From GCA-002790615 sp964438025 (GTDB lineage: Bacteria; Patescibacteriota; Minisyncoccia; Moranbacterales; UBA2206): DNA of 40,275 nucleotides. The number at the start of each line of letters is the position of its first letter. Positions within the stretch are counted from its first letter, which is position 1. Under the pieces are notes generated by a model that ran no database searches, had not been told where the DNA came from, and saw only the letters and a list, made by a program, of their open reading frames with translations. The DNA is taken from NCBI GenBank assembly GCA_964438025.1, contig CAYTIK010000004.1:1-40275 (forward strand), in the 5' to 3' direction. Below, piece after piece: positions 1-7,745 of the stretch. The translations under genes and the position numbers were made by a program.

Positions 1-13
1 TCATTTAAAGCAA

Positions 14-403
14 TTAATCCGCTTTTTGCACAAAAAGGAAAACTAGCAATCCGGCCAGGGAAGCCAAGAGAGAAATGATGGCGCCCAAGAGCCAATCAAT
101 CCGCAAAACGCTGTTAAAAATAAAGATGAAGAAAATAAAGAGAAGAACCAAAATCTCTTTTTTTGTTATCTCAAGTTCTGTCAGGGGATTAACAATGACT
201 AATTTTTCCGAAAAATAGTTGATCAAGCCGACAGTTATTAAGATCAGGCCGGCCATAATGCCCAATCCCAAATGTCCAGAAATTAATCCCGGTAAAACGC
301 TTTCCAGTAAAAGCAATCCAAAAAATAGCACGACTAAAATAAGCAACACATCGTGCAATAGTTTTAAAATTATTAACTTATTGAGCGTTATCTTGGGAAA
401 CAT
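14..403 (-). CDS. Small integral membrane protein, unknown function
   Basis: A 129-residue protein that is almost entirely hydrophobic. I see four likely membrane segments, at about residues 17-39, 43-63, 83-100 and 104-126, with a short polar stretch (about 64-82) between the second and third. I recognise no catalytic motif or named family. Its start lies inside the 3' end of the next minus-strand gene (26 bp overlap), so the two are probably co-transcribed and translationally coupled. The upstream partner is an anchored surface protein, so a role in the envelope is plausible, but that is only inference from position. The reading frame is clean and the amino-acid make-up is typical of a real membrane protein; the plus-strand frame across it is a shadow. 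Confidence 0.7.
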   Translation of the reverse strand: MFPKITLNKLIILKLLHDVLLILVVLFFGLLLLESVLPGLISGHLGLGIMAGLILITVGLINYFSEKLVIVNPLTELEITKKEILVLLFIFFIFIFNSVLRIDWLLGAIISLLASLAGLLVFLFVQKAD

Positions 404-1745
404 AATTTTTCTTAATGCTGGCGAAAATTTCTCGCAAGTTCTTATTTAAATTATCCAAACCATAATCTTTTCTTAGACTGACCATTAAATTATTCGTCCG
501 GAAATTTTGCTGACCTTGGAACTTGAATTCATAATCTTTACCTTTCAAATTCTGTAAAGCGGAGACATTAGCCTCACAGAGATAAGTCTTGAAAAGCCAG
601 CTTTTTTGGCTCACCGCACATTGGCCTTCCGTTTGCAAATTTTGCCCTGTTATCAAAATTGGGCTTTTCTTAAGCCAAGAATCGGCAATAACTTTGGAAG
701 GTAAAAGTCTTTTTCGGCCATCTTGAATTAAATAATAGTTATCTCCATCTATTGCATAAAAAATCGTGCCGGCTGGATGTGGACTGCTTAAATTTATCAG
801 TTTTTGCTTTTCATATAAAGCTACTTCGTCGCTCCCGGCCGGAATCAAATCGTCCCAAGAATAACCGAGAGCCTCAAAAGTCGTAAAATTATCAATGGGA
901 TATATATTTTCCCCGCTCACGATAGAAACCGCGTCGCCATAAGCAATGAGCGAACCATCCGCAAAACCGATTATTTCTTCTCCGATAACATTAAGCTTTA
1001 AAAAATCAATATTTTTTTCAACAGCCCAAGAAAGAGGATAGTGGCTGAGATAGGCTGTCTGGCTACTAAATTTTTGCCACAAGGAATCTTTTTTTATATA
1101 AAAACTGTCTTGAATTTGAAAAAGCGTCCCGTCCGGATAATCGTCCGCTGCATTTATTTTAGGTCCTAAGATATTAACTGATAATTCTTCCGGAGAAATC
1201 GACCAAAAATTTTGCGGATTAAATCCCAATAAATTAACTAATCCTAAATTTTCAAATTCCCTGATTTTACCGTCTGAAATAATAAAATAACGTCCGTTAT
1301 TTTTAAGGAGCGTTCCTTCTTTGAAACCTAAGGCTTCGCCTTCCGGATAGAAAAAAGCCTTGTAGCCTTTGCGGATGCTGATTTCCCCTAAATCAGGAAG
1401 ACTTAATCTTTTATTAAGAGAAAACTCGGCGGCCGCTCGCGTAAAAGGTGCCACATAGGAAACGTAAAAATAATTATCTTCGCCGGCTTTAAAATTACCC
1501 AAATTGATAAAATCGCCGCGGAAATCACGCAAATCAGTAACGGTATTTTTACTGGAATTGGGATTAAGGAAGGAAAAAGAAAAAGTTCTAGTAGGAAAAA
1601 CAAATTTAAAGGCCAGATAAAAAACCATTATTAGCGCTAAGATATACAATAAAATTCTTAAGCAAAAATAAATCTGGTGCTGTTTTTTATCTAAGATTAT
1701 TTGGGGAGTTAAGTCTAAATTCATTCTATTTTTAATAATTGTCAT
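378..1745 (-). CDS. Membrane-anchored extracytoplasmic protein with DGT/DGS-type repeats
   Basis: A 455-residue protein with one N-terminal membrane segment (about residues 27-49) and a long non-cytoplasmic part. From about residue 125 to 385 I can pick out four related units, each with a turn (KEGTL, PDGTL, ADGSL, PAGTI), then a strand pair of the type YFIISDGKIR or YYLIQDGRKR, then a short helical stretch. These resemble the 'DGTLIK...VYLIDNGKKR' repeats of large surface proteins in CPR bacteria, but I cannot name a family. The ATG at the first residue lies inside a repeat element; Met8 (start at 1724) is an alternative that would clear it. The gene overlaps the small membrane protein downstream by 26 bp. 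A surface or envelope role is inferred from topology only. Confidence 0.75.
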   Translation of the reverse strand: MTIIKNRMNLDLTPQIILDKKQHQIYFCLRILLYILALIMVFYLAFKFVFPTRTFSFSFLNPNSSKNTVTDLRDFRGDFINLGNFKAGEDNYFYVSYVAPFTRAAAEFSLNKRLSLPDLGEISIRKGYKAFFYPEGEALGFKEGTLLKNNGRYFIISDGKIREFENLGLVNLLGFNPQNFWSISPEELSVNILGPKINAADDYPDGTLFQIQDSFYIKKDSLWQKFSSQTAYLSHYPLSWAVEKNIDFLKLNVIGEEIIGFADGSLIAYGDAVSIVSGENIYPIDNFTTFEALGYSWDDLIPAGSDEVALYEKQKLINLSSPHPAGTIFYAIDGDNYYLIQDGRKRLLPSKVIADSWLKKSPILITGQNLQTEGQCAVSQKSWLFKTYLCEANVSALQNLKGKDYEFKFQGQQNFRTNNLMVSLRKDYGLDNLNKNLREIFASIKKNYVSQDNAQ

Positions 1746-1833
1746 CTTGAGCGTAGTCCCGATTTATCGGGACGAAGTCGAAAGATCTAATTTATAAATT
1801 TTAATTAGATCCCTCGGCAAGGCTCGGGATGAC
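1741..1833. repeat. Interspersed inverted repeat of the GTCATCxxGAGC type
   Basis: A 93-bp unit begins GTCATCTTGAGC and ends with the near-complement GCTCGGGATGAC. AGATCTAATTTA and TTAATTAGATC face each other in the middle, and a smaller palindrome (CCCGATTTATCGGG) is nested in the left arm. It belongs to the widespread class of short repeats that begin GTCATCC(T)GAGC. It fills the gap between two minus-strand genes and contains the annotated ATG of the downstream one. Confidence 0.75.
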
Positions 1834-1842
1834 ACTAATAAT

Positions 1843-3651
1843 TTATTTCTCCAACTTATAAATTCCTCCACTAACTATAATATCTTTTATCTTCGGTAAA
1901 ACAACTTTAATATCGCTGACCTGTTTTTTATCCGCTAAATTTTCTTCCGGAACCGTATTTTGCAATTGGTAATCTTTAACATAATTTAATTTTCCCGCTA
2001 ATCCATTTTCTGCATAGAAGGATAACTGGCCCTGCGGAATAATAAAATAAACATTAGCAAATTTATCTAAATTTATTTTAGCCACGTCTTTCGGATTAAA
2101 TAAATAAACCGCTTGTTTCCCAAAAATAAAATTCAAAGGCCCTGTTAACATTGACCAGCCGCTGCCAGAAGCTTCTCGATCGACAAAAACCAAATCTGAT
2201 GCAGTAAAATTTTGGCTCAAATCAGCTGTCTGTTCTAATAAATTTTTATCCGGCACGAAAGTCAAAAAAGAAACCGCAATCCAAATATTGCCCGCTAGCA
2301 TCAAACTCAAAATTCCATAGAAAAATAAACGTTTTTTGAGAAATTCTTGCAAGAAAAAAACTGCATACAAGATCAGCAGAGGAATAACGGAAAAAGCCAA
2401 CCGCCGCAACATCCAGGGATGATCCAAGGTTATGCCCGGCTGCACTAAATAGAAAAAAGTCGGTAGGCCTACTAAAAAAGGCAGCAACATTTCAATTTTT
2501 TTCCGCCAAATCAGGATAAATATTTCTATCATGGCAAAAATCAAAAAACCTAAAAGAAAATAAGTTTTTAAGACGGCCAACATATAGAAAAAGAGAGAGA
2601 AAGCGTTGGTGCCGGAAATTTCTTTTTGGAAAAAAAGCAATGGTTTAGCCGCACCTTTAAAGATTTCCAAGAAAGCTTGCGGATTAACCCAAACACTAGC
2701 GGTAAAAATCACTAAAATCGCTAGGATCAACGCCCAAATTTTTTTGTCATTGATTAATTTTAGCCAACCTTGGTTGTTTTTAAATTTAAGTAACAGCAAT
2801 ATCAAAATTACCAGGATAAAAGCCCAAGCTTCCAGACGGGAAAAAATCAGCAAACCCCAGGTTAAAATTAAATAAACAAAACTGGATTTTTCTGGTTTTT
2901 GCCAAAAATTCAATAATTGCAGCAGTCCGAACCAAAAAAACGCCCAGGCCAAATTTTCACTTAAGGTAAATTTTAAAAACCAAGGAAAAATAAAAGCCGT
3001 CAAAATTAAAAATAATGCTGACAATGCCGGACCTAGAGGCAAAAATCTCCGCGCAATAAGATAAAAAGAAATTAAAAAAATAAAAAAAGTTAAGCCGTTA
3101 GCCACAACCAATCCGCTCAAGCCAGAAACTGCATAAAAAGCCGCTAACCAAGAGATATAGCCTGGAGAAAATTGGGTTATTAAATTGCCAGCAAAATCAT
3201 AATTGAATCCGGGAAAATTAAGCGCCCGCCCTGATCCATAAATTTTATAAAACTCCTCTGAAGCTGGAGAGGAAAATATTAGGCTATGATTTTCCGCTAA
3301 TCTAATAGCTGCTTCACTCAAAGCTCCCTGATCTCTCCCTGAAAAAATTGTTGGCGTTGACCAAGAGAGAAATATAATCGTAGCGCTTAAAGCAATAATG
3401 ATTACCAAAAAAAACTCGCTTTTCCAAAAATCTTTTTTCCAATTTTTCGCTAAAATAAAAACGCCACCTACCAGCACTCCTCCTAAGTAAATCTTTATAA
3501 TTAAGCCAAAAAACACTCCCGAGAGAGCCAGAATGATTCCCAGCCAGCCTAAAAGCAGGCAAAAAAACAGCGTAAAGCGGGAAAAAAAGTGTATTTGATT
3601 GGAATCAATTTTTGTAAGTTTCACTCTCTTATCATAAAGCAAAATCAGCAT
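1843..3651 (-). CDS. Multi-spanning glycosyltransferase, GT39/ArnT-like
   Basis: A 602-residue polytopic membrane protein with roughly ten to twelve hydrophobic segments in the first 430 residues and a soluble C-terminal domain of about 170 residues. After the second or third membrane segment comes a periplasmic-side loop with GRDQGA (105-110) and SEAAIRLAENHSLIF. This placement of an acidic residue and an amphipathic helix is typical of GT39 (PMT/ArnT-like, GT-C fold) enzymes, which move a sugar from a polyprenyl-phosphate donor to a protein, lipid or glycan outside the membrane. Acceptor and donor cannot be read from the sequence. It starts just upstream of a double hairpin and is divergent from the ZIP transporter. 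Family confidence is good, exact function unknown. Confidence 0.75.
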   Translation of the reverse strand: MLILLYDKRVKLTKIDSNQIHFFSRFTLFFCLLLGWLGIILALSGVFFGLIIKIYLGGVLVGGVFILAKNWKKDFWKSEFFLVIIIALSATIIFLSWSTPTIFSGRDQGALSEAAIRLAENHSLIFSSPASEEFYKIYGSGRALNFPGFNYDFAGNLITQFSPGYISWLAAFYAVSGLSGLVVANGLTFFIFLISFYLIARRFLPLGPALSALFLILTAFIFPWFLKFTLSENLAWAFFWFGLLQLLNFWQKPEKSSFVYLILTWGLLIFSRLEAWAFILVILILLLLKFKNNQGWLKLINDKKIWALILAILVIFTASVWVNPQAFLEIFKGAAKPLLFFQKEISGTNAFSLFFYMLAVLKTYFLLGFLIFAMIEIFILIWRKKIEMLLPFLVGLPTFFYLVQPGITLDHPWMLRRLAFSVIPLLILYAVFFLQEFLKKRLFFYGILSLMLAGNIWIAVSFLTFVPDKNLLEQTADLSQNFTASDLVFVDREASGSGWSMLTGPLNFIFGKQAVYLFNPKDVAKINLDKFANVYFIIPQGQLSFYAENGLAGKLNYVKDYQLQNTVPEENLADKKQVSDIKVVLPKIKDIIVSGGIYKLEK

Positions 3652-3681
3652 TTTGCAAAATGTTTTTTTTAAGGTAAAATT

Positions 3682-3731
3682 GACAAAGAAGATGTTAAAT
3701 CTTCTTTGTCATCCCGCACTTGATGCGGGAT
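3682..3731. repeat. Double hairpin in divergent intergenic region
   Basis: Two perfect hairpins lie side by side. The first is an 11-bp stem (GACAAAGAAGA / TCTTCTTTGTC, 3682-3710). The second is an 8-bp stem (ATCCCGCA / TGCGGGAT, 3711-3731). The second has the form GTCATCCCGC...GCGGGATCT, a common interspersed bacterial repeat and a relative of the 1741-1833 element. It lies between divergent genes, so it is not an ordinary 3' terminator. Confidence 0.7.
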
Positions 3732-3758
3732 CTAAGTTTGTTATTTTAATTCTAAAAA

Positions 3759-4511
3759 ATGTCCTCCATTGTTTTTTCAACTTTCTTAAGTATTTTTTCC
3801 GTCAGTTTGATTTCTTTAATTGGAGCTATCAGTTTGTTTTTTAATTGGGCAAAATTGGAAAAATCGCTTATTTATTTGGTTAGCCTGTCAGCTGGCACGC
3901 TTTTAGGAGACGCCTTTTTTCATCTAATTCCCAGCTCCTATAAAAATTTATCGGAAAATACTTTCAAAATACCTTTGCTTTTACTTTCAGGTATTATCGC
4001 TTTTTTTGTTTTGGAAAAATTCATTCATTGGCGGCATTGTCATCATATAGCATCAATTAAACATCCCCATCCTTTTTCTTATGTTATTCTTTTTGGTGAC
4101 AGTCTGCATAATTTAATTGATGGCGCTGTTATTGCCGGCAGTTTTTTGGTTAGTGCGCCTGTAGGCATCGCAACAACTTTAGCCATAATTTTTCATGAAA
4201 TTCCCCAAGAAATCGGCGATTTTGGTTCTTTAATTTATGGCGGGTTTTCCAAAAAAAAGGCGCTACTGTTTAATTTTTTAACTGCCCTGATTTCTTTTTT
4301 AGGCGCCGGAATTGTCTTAGCGCTCAATTCTAATTTACCTCATCTTAATCAATTTCTCATTCCTTTTGCCGCCGGCGGATTTATCTACATCGCCGCCGCC
4401 GATTTGATCCCAGAATTGCATAAAAACACGGAAGTAAAAAAATCCGTCGGCCAATTTTTGGCGCTCTTGCTGGGCATCGGACTGATGATGGGCTTAACCT
4501 TTTTAGAATAA
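3759..4511 (+). CDS. ZIP family metal (zinc) transporter
   Basis: A 250-residue membrane protein of the ZIP family, which brings Zn2+ or other divalent metals into the cytoplasm. The metal-site helices are clear: LHNLIDGAV (His117, Asn118, Asp121) and FHEIPQEIGDF (His146, Glu147, Glu151), the paired HN..D and HEIPQE motifs of helices 4 and 5. A His-rich loop (WRHCHHIASIKHPHP, about 91-105) sits between helices 3 and 4, where ZIP proteins usually carry a metal-sensing loop. I see seven to eight membrane segments and a full-length protein. The gene is 9 bp upstream of prfB and likely shares its transcript. No metal-responsive operator was recognised. Confidence 0.9.
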   Translation: MSSIVFSTFLSIFSVSLISLIGAISLFFNWAKLEKSLIYLVSLSAGTLLGDAFFHLIPSSYKNLSENTFKIPLLLLSGIIAFFVLEKFIHWRHCHHIASIKHPHPFSYVILFGDSLHNLIDGAVIAGSFLVSAPVGIATTLAIIFHEIPQEIGDFGSLIYGGFSKKKALLFNFLTALISFLGAGIVLALNSNLPHLNQFLIPFAAGGFIYIAAADLIPELHKNTEVKKSVGQFLALLLGIGLMMGLTFLE

Positions 4512-4520
4512 TTTTATCTT

Positions 4521-5618
4521 ATGAAAGAATTGCAACTTAGAATAAAAAATATCCAAAATAAGCTTAAATCTTTTTTTGATCCAGTTGAAATTCAAAAAAA
4601 AGAAGCAGAAATTATCCAGTTGGAAAAAAAATCAACCGGATCTGATTTTTGGCAAGATAAACAGCAAGCTTCGAAAATAATGCAAGAACTTTCTGCAGCA
4701 CAGGCGGAAACTAATGATTTTAAGCAACTAACATTAGAATTGCAAGAAATAGAAACACTTTGGGAAGTTCTCTCGGAAGAAAAACACGCAACCAAAGAGG
4801 AGAGAGACCTGGAGAAAAAAATAATTGCTTTGGAAAAAAAATTAACCAATCTGGAATTTCAACAGTCTTTCAGCGGCCAATACGATAAAAATGACGCCAT
4901 CATTTCTATTTATAGCGGCGCCGGGGGAGTGGACGCGCAAGATTGGTCAGCCATGCTGCTCCGAATGTATTTGCGTTTTTGTGAAAAACATAATTTCCAG
5001 ACTAAATTGGATGAAAAAACTGAAGGCCAGGAAGCCGGTATCAAAAGCGCGACTCTGGAAATTTACGGGAAATATGCTTACGGGAATTTACGCAGCGAAT
5101 CCGGTGTCCATCGCCTGGTCCGCCTTTCGCCTTTCAATTCCAATAATCTGCGCCAAACTTCTTTTGCCCTGGTGGAAATCATGCCGGTGATTGAAGAAAT
5201 TAAGGAAGTAGTTATTGATCCGAAAGATCTGCGCATTGATGTTTTCCGCTCTTCCGGTCCGGGCGGCCAAGGAGTGAATACGACTGACAGCGCGGTGCGC
5301 ATCACTTATCTGCCGACTGGTTTGCAAGTGGCTTGCCAGAACGAGCGCAGCCAACTGCAAAACAAAGAATCAGCCATGAAACTTCTAAAAGCTAAACTGC
5401 ATAAAATTTATCTGGAAAATCTGGAAGCAGAAAAAGACCATTTACGCCAAAAATCCGTCGCGGTGGAATGGGGCAGCCAATCGCGCTCTTACATCCTGCA
5501 TCCTTATAAATTAGTTAAAGACCACCGTACCAAATGGGAAACTTCCAATGCAGAAGGAGTGTTGGACGGCAATTTGGACGAGTTTATTCAAGCCTATTTG
5601 AAAGATAATAAAAAATAA
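4521..5618 (+). CDS. prfB: Peptide chain release factor 2
   Basis: A 365-residue class I release factor that ends translation at UAA and UGA. The peptide anticodon SPF is at 203-205 (this marks RF2 rather than RF1, which has PxT), and the catalytic loop SGPGGQGVN has GGQ at 248-250, where the Gln is normally methylated by PrmC. The N-terminal helical domain is complete (KLKSFFDP through TGSDFW matches the RF2 start region). There is no in-frame UGA and no shift signal, so the programmed +1 frameshift that autoregulates many bacterial prfB genes is absent. Its presence shows that UGA is a stop codon here. Nine bases separate it from the ZIP gene. A repeat element follows it and separates it from ftsE. 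Confidence 0.96.
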   Translation: MKELQLRIKNIQNKLKSFFDPVEIQKKEAEIIQLEKKSTGSDFWQDKQQASKIMQELSAAQAETNDFKQLTLELQEIETLWEVLSEEKHATKEERDLEKKIIALEKKLTNLEFQQSFSGQYDKNDAIISIYSGAGGVDAQDWSAMLLRMYLRFCEKHNFQTKLDEKTEGQEAGIKSATLEIYGKYAYGNLRSESGVHRLVRLSPFNSNNLRQTSFALVEIMPVIEEIKEVVIDPKDLRIDVFRSSGPGGQGVNTTDSAVRITYLPTGLQVACQNERSQLQNKESAMKLLKAKLHKIYLENLEAEKDHLRQKSVAVEWGSQSRSYILHPYKLVKDHRTKWETSNAEGVLDGNLDEFIQAYLKDNKK

Positions 5619-5641
5619 AGTATACTATTAAAGAAGCTATG

Positions 5642-5774
5642 CCCAGCAGTGAAACTTTGACTGGGCTTTGCCCAAAAATAAACTTAGAATAAGCGACATA
5701 GTTTAACGGTTTTACTTTAATAACAATCTTGCCGTTATAAATTATTTTTATAATGTCAAAGTTCTACTGCTGGG
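5642..5774 (+). mobile_element. MITE-like element copy A, abutting the ftsE start codon
   Basis: A 133-bp non-coding element. The 20-bp ends CCCAGCAGTGAAACTTTGAC and (complement of the right end) CCCAGCAGTAGAACTTTGAC match at 18 of 20 positions. It is flanked by a 4-bp direct repeat TATG (5638-5641 and 5775-5778), as expected of a target duplication. The right-hand TATG contains the ftsE ATG. Inside, near the left end, is a small hairpin (TGGGC TTT GCCCA). Near the right end is TATAAT (5749-5754) with a weak TTGCCG 14 bp upstream, which may act as an outward promoter. A second copy lies at 8885-9023. No transposase is present, so it would be non-autonomous. Confidence 0.8.
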
Positions 5775-5775
5775 T

Positions 5776-6459
5776 ATGATAAAATTCGACAAAGTTACAA
5801 AAATTTACAAAGGAGACTTTAAGGCTCTGGAAGATATTAATCTAGAAATTCAGCCGGGTGAATTTATTTCCATCGTTGGAAAAAGCGGAGCCGGAAAATC
5901 GACTTTTTTAAAACTGATTTATGCCGAAGAAATGCCGACTTTGGGCCAGGTCCTTTTTGATTCCAAGCCTATTGATAGCATCAAGAGAAGACTGATCCAT
6001 GAACACCGCAAAAAAATTGGTACTGTTTTTCAAGATTTTAAATTGTTGCCAAAAAAGACCGCTTTTGAAAATGTGGCTTATGCTCTGGAAGTTTCCGGTG
6101 CTCCTTACGCGGAAATCCTGGAGGATGTTCCGCAGATTCTGGATATCGTCGGGCTAGGGAATAAAATGGAAAAATTTCCCCATCAATTAAGCGGAGGGGA
6201 ACAGCAAAGAGTGGCTTTTGCCAGGGCGCTCATCCATAAGCCTAAAATTATTATCGCCGATGAGCCGACCGGCAATCTGGATCCGATTTCTTCCTGGGAA
6301 ATCGTGCAATTGATGATGAAAATCAACGAGATCGGTACTACGATTATCTTGGCCAGCCACGACAAATACGTAGTGGATAAAATCAACAAGCGCGTAGTGG
6401 TCATCGAAAATGGAAAAATCGTCGGAGATTATCCTACCGGAAAATATAAATTAAATTAA
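5776..6459 (+). CDS. ftsE: Cell division ATP-binding protein FtsE
   Basis: A 227-residue ABC ATPase, the partner of FtsX. Walker A GKSGAGKS is at 35-42, the Q-loop Gln at 86, the signature LSGGEQ at 138-143, and Walker B IIIADEP at 158-164 followed by the D-loop GNLD and a switch His (ILASHDKY). FtsEX is a divisome complex that uses ATP to switch on peptidoglycan hydrolases through a coiled-coil partner (EnvC, PcsB, RipC). The length matches the family. The ATG lies one base after a repeat element that may supply its promoter, with no Shine-Dalgarno sequence. ftsX follows 9 bp later. A candidate coiled-coil M23 partner is encoded at 22362-23573. Confidence 0.95.
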   Translation: MIKFDKVTKIYKGDFKALEDINLEIQPGEFISIVGKSGAGKSTFLKLIYAEEMPTLGQVLFDSKPIDSIKRRLIHEHRKKIGTVFQDFKLLPKKTAFENVAYALEVSGAPYAEILEDVPQILDIVGLGNKMEKFPHQLSGGEQQRVAFARALIHKPKIIIADEPTGNLDPISSWEIVQLMMKINEIGTTIILASHDKYVVDKINKRVVVIENGKIVGDYPTGKYKLN

Positions 6460-6468
6460 ATTAAAAAA

Positions 6469-7377
6469 ATGTTTCTTATGCTTAAAAGAACTTTGTCTCA
6501 GGCTGCGAAAAATTTTTTCCGCAATGGATTGATGAGTTTCGCCGCTTTAGGCATTATGGCTTTTTCCCTTTATCTCATCGGTTTTTTAATTTTTTTATCT
6601 TTGGTTGGAAATTTAGTTTTTAAAAATTTAGAAGCCAAAGCCGACATCAGTGTTTATTTCAAACCTGATGTAACCGAAGATATTATTTTGGAAGCAAAAA
6701 ATGAAATTGAAAAAAATAATTTAGTTCTTTCGGCCACGTATATTTCCAAAGACCAGGCTCTGGTTAATTTCAAAGCCGAAAATGCCAATGAACCGATTAT
6801 CCTTGAATCTCTGGAAGAAATTGGAGAGAACCCACTTTTAGCCTCACTCACAATTCAGGCTAAAAGCTCCAATCAATTTCCGGCTATCTATGAAGCTATC
6901 AATCAAGCAACTTGGTCGGAAAATTTAAGTCGGATTAACTATGAAAAAAATAAAGAATTGATCGATAAAATTACCGTTTCGATTAATGCCGCTAGAAAAG
7001 TCGGATTGATTTTAGGCATAATTTTCTGCGGTATTTCTCTCTTGATAATTTTCAATTCTATTCGGATGACCATTTATAACCAGAAACAAGAAATAGAAAT
7101 TATGCGCTTGGTAGGTGCGTCCAACATTTTTATCCGCCTGCCTTATATTTTTGAAGGTATTTTTTACGCGCTAGGTGGAACTCTATTGGCATTGCTTTTC
7201 ACTATTTTAACCATCGAACTGGCTAATCCTTATTTTTCCGCTAAAATATTAGGCCAAGGTTTGAGCAGCTTCTTTTGGCAAAATTTACTGATTCTTTTGG
7301 GCTTTCAACTGCTTTTAGGCACTATTTTAGGCGTCTTAAGCAGCCTTGTCGCTATTAGAAAATACTTAAAGATATAA
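6469..7377 (+). CDS. ftsX: Cell division protein FtsX
   Basis: A 302-residue permease-like subunit with the FtsX layout: cytoplasmic N-terminus, membrane segment 1 (about 22-45), an extracellular domain (about 50-170), then three membrane segments near the C-terminus (about 178-200, 222-247, 270-298). NQKQEIEIMRLVGAS, the conserved cytoplasmic stretch between the second and third segments, is clear. It has no ATPase site of its own and works with FtsE. Met4 (6478) is as likely a start as the first Met, since MLKRTLSQAAKNF is the usual family start. A terminator-like hairpin follows, so ftsE-ftsX probably forms a two-gene unit. Confidence 0.93.
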   Translation: MFLMLKRTLSQAAKNFFRNGLMSFAALGIMAFSLYLIGFLIFLSLVGNLVFKNLEAKADISVYFKPDVTEDIILEAKNEIEKNNLVLSATYISKDQALVNFKAENANEPIILESLEEIGENPLLASLTIQAKSSNQFPAIYEAINQATWSENLSRINYEKNKELIDKITVSINAARKVGLILGIIFCGISLLIIFNSIRMTIYNQKQEIEIMRLVGASNIFIRLPYIFEGIFYALGGTLLALLFTILTIELANPYFSAKILGQGLSSFFWQNLLILLGFQLLLGTILGVLSSLVAIRKYLKI

Positions 7378-7409
7378 ACTTGATTTCCAAATTCTTTTAA
7401 AGTAAGATT

Positions 7410-7432
7410 AAAAAGGCTTGCAAAAGCCTTTT
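7410..7432 (+). terminator. Rho-independent terminator after ftsX
   Basis: AAAAGGCTT and AAGCCTTTT form a 9-bp stem with a 4-base loop, ending in four Ts, 33 bp after the ftsX stop and just before tRNA-Gln. The A-run on the left gives it some activity on the other strand too. Confidence 0.7.
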
Positions 7433-7448
7433 GCGTTATTATTTATAT

Positions 7449-7519
7449 TGGGGAGTAGCCAAGTGGTAAGGCACAAGGTTCTGGTCCTTGCACCGGGGGT
7501 CCGAATCCCTCCTCCCCAA
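7449..7519 (+). tRNA. tRNA-Gln (anticodon CUG)
   Basis: A complete 71-nt cloverleaf. Acceptor TGGGGAG (7449-7455) pairs with CTCCCCA (7512-7518). The D-arm is GCC/GGC with GTGG in its loop. The anticodon stem CAAGG/CCTTG encloses TTCTGGT, giving anticodon CUG (7481-7483). The variable loop has 4 nt. The T-arm GGGGG/CCCTC encloses TCCGAAT, followed by discriminator A (7519). CCA is not encoded, so a CCA-adding enzyme is needed. CUG reads CAG codons; a UUG tRNA should exist elsewhere. Confidence 0.92.
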
Positions 7520-7520
7520 C

Positions 7521-7586
7521 AGTCAATGGTAGTCCGCCAGCTGGCGGATGGTCCTGTTAATTGGGGTTCGAGTCCCTATCTCGGAA
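7521..7586 (+). pseudogene. Broken tRNA remnant carrying a palindromic repeat
   Basis: Immediately after tRNA-Gln is a D-arm-like AGTCAATGGTAG, then a 16-bp palindrome (7533-7548). After that come CTGTTAA, which looks like an Asn (GUU) anticodon loop, and a good T-arm (TGGGG TTCGAGT CCCTA) with acceptor strand TCTCGGA. The matching 5' acceptor strand (TCCGAGA) and the 3' side of the anticodon stem are absent. It therefore cannot fold into a working tRNA. The Asn assignment is tentative. Confidence 0.6.
7533..7548. repeat. Perfect 16-bp palindrome inside the tRNA remnant
   Basis: TCCGCCAGCTGGCGGA is its own reverse complement. It is far more GC-rich than its surroundings and sits where the 3' half of the D-arm should be, which suggests insertion into a former tRNA gene. 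It is of the same general kind as the palindromes at 20836 and 25499. Confidence 0.75.
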
Positions 7587-7668
7587 CAAAGGTATAACAA
7601 AACGACATTCTGACATTCTTGAGAATATGAGAATGTTCTGTAAATAATTACTTACGTAAATACAATTT

Positions 7669-7743
7669 ATGTACAAAAAGAAAAAAATGGCCCGCAAGAA
7701 GCACCGTAAAAGCAAGGGTAAAAAAGTTTCTTTGCGGTTTTAG
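7669..7743 (+). CDS. Very small basic protein, COX24/bS22-like candidate
   Basis: A 24-codon frame encodes MYKKKKMARKKHRKSKGKK followed by VSLRF. About half of the residues are Lys or Arg. The pattern KKKKMARKKHRKSKGKK resembles the very short AURKAIP1/COX24-domain proteins (bacterial bS22/bTHXc-like), which bind the small ribosomal subunit. I know of the resemblance by pattern only. Met7 (7687) is an alternative start, giving 18 residues. There is no clear Shine-Dalgarno site. A 9-bp hairpin follows the stop within 3 bases, as expected at the end of a real transcript. The alternative is a chance basic frame; a database search with such a short protein would be weak. Confidence 0.45.
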   Translation: MYKKKKMARKKHRKSKGKKVSLRF

Positions 7744-7745
7744 CT

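Noticed and set aside
4521..4620. A programmed frameshift in prfB
   Set aside because: The N-terminal domain reads through in one frame and aligns with the RF2 start region; no in-frame UGA or CUU-UGA-C was found.
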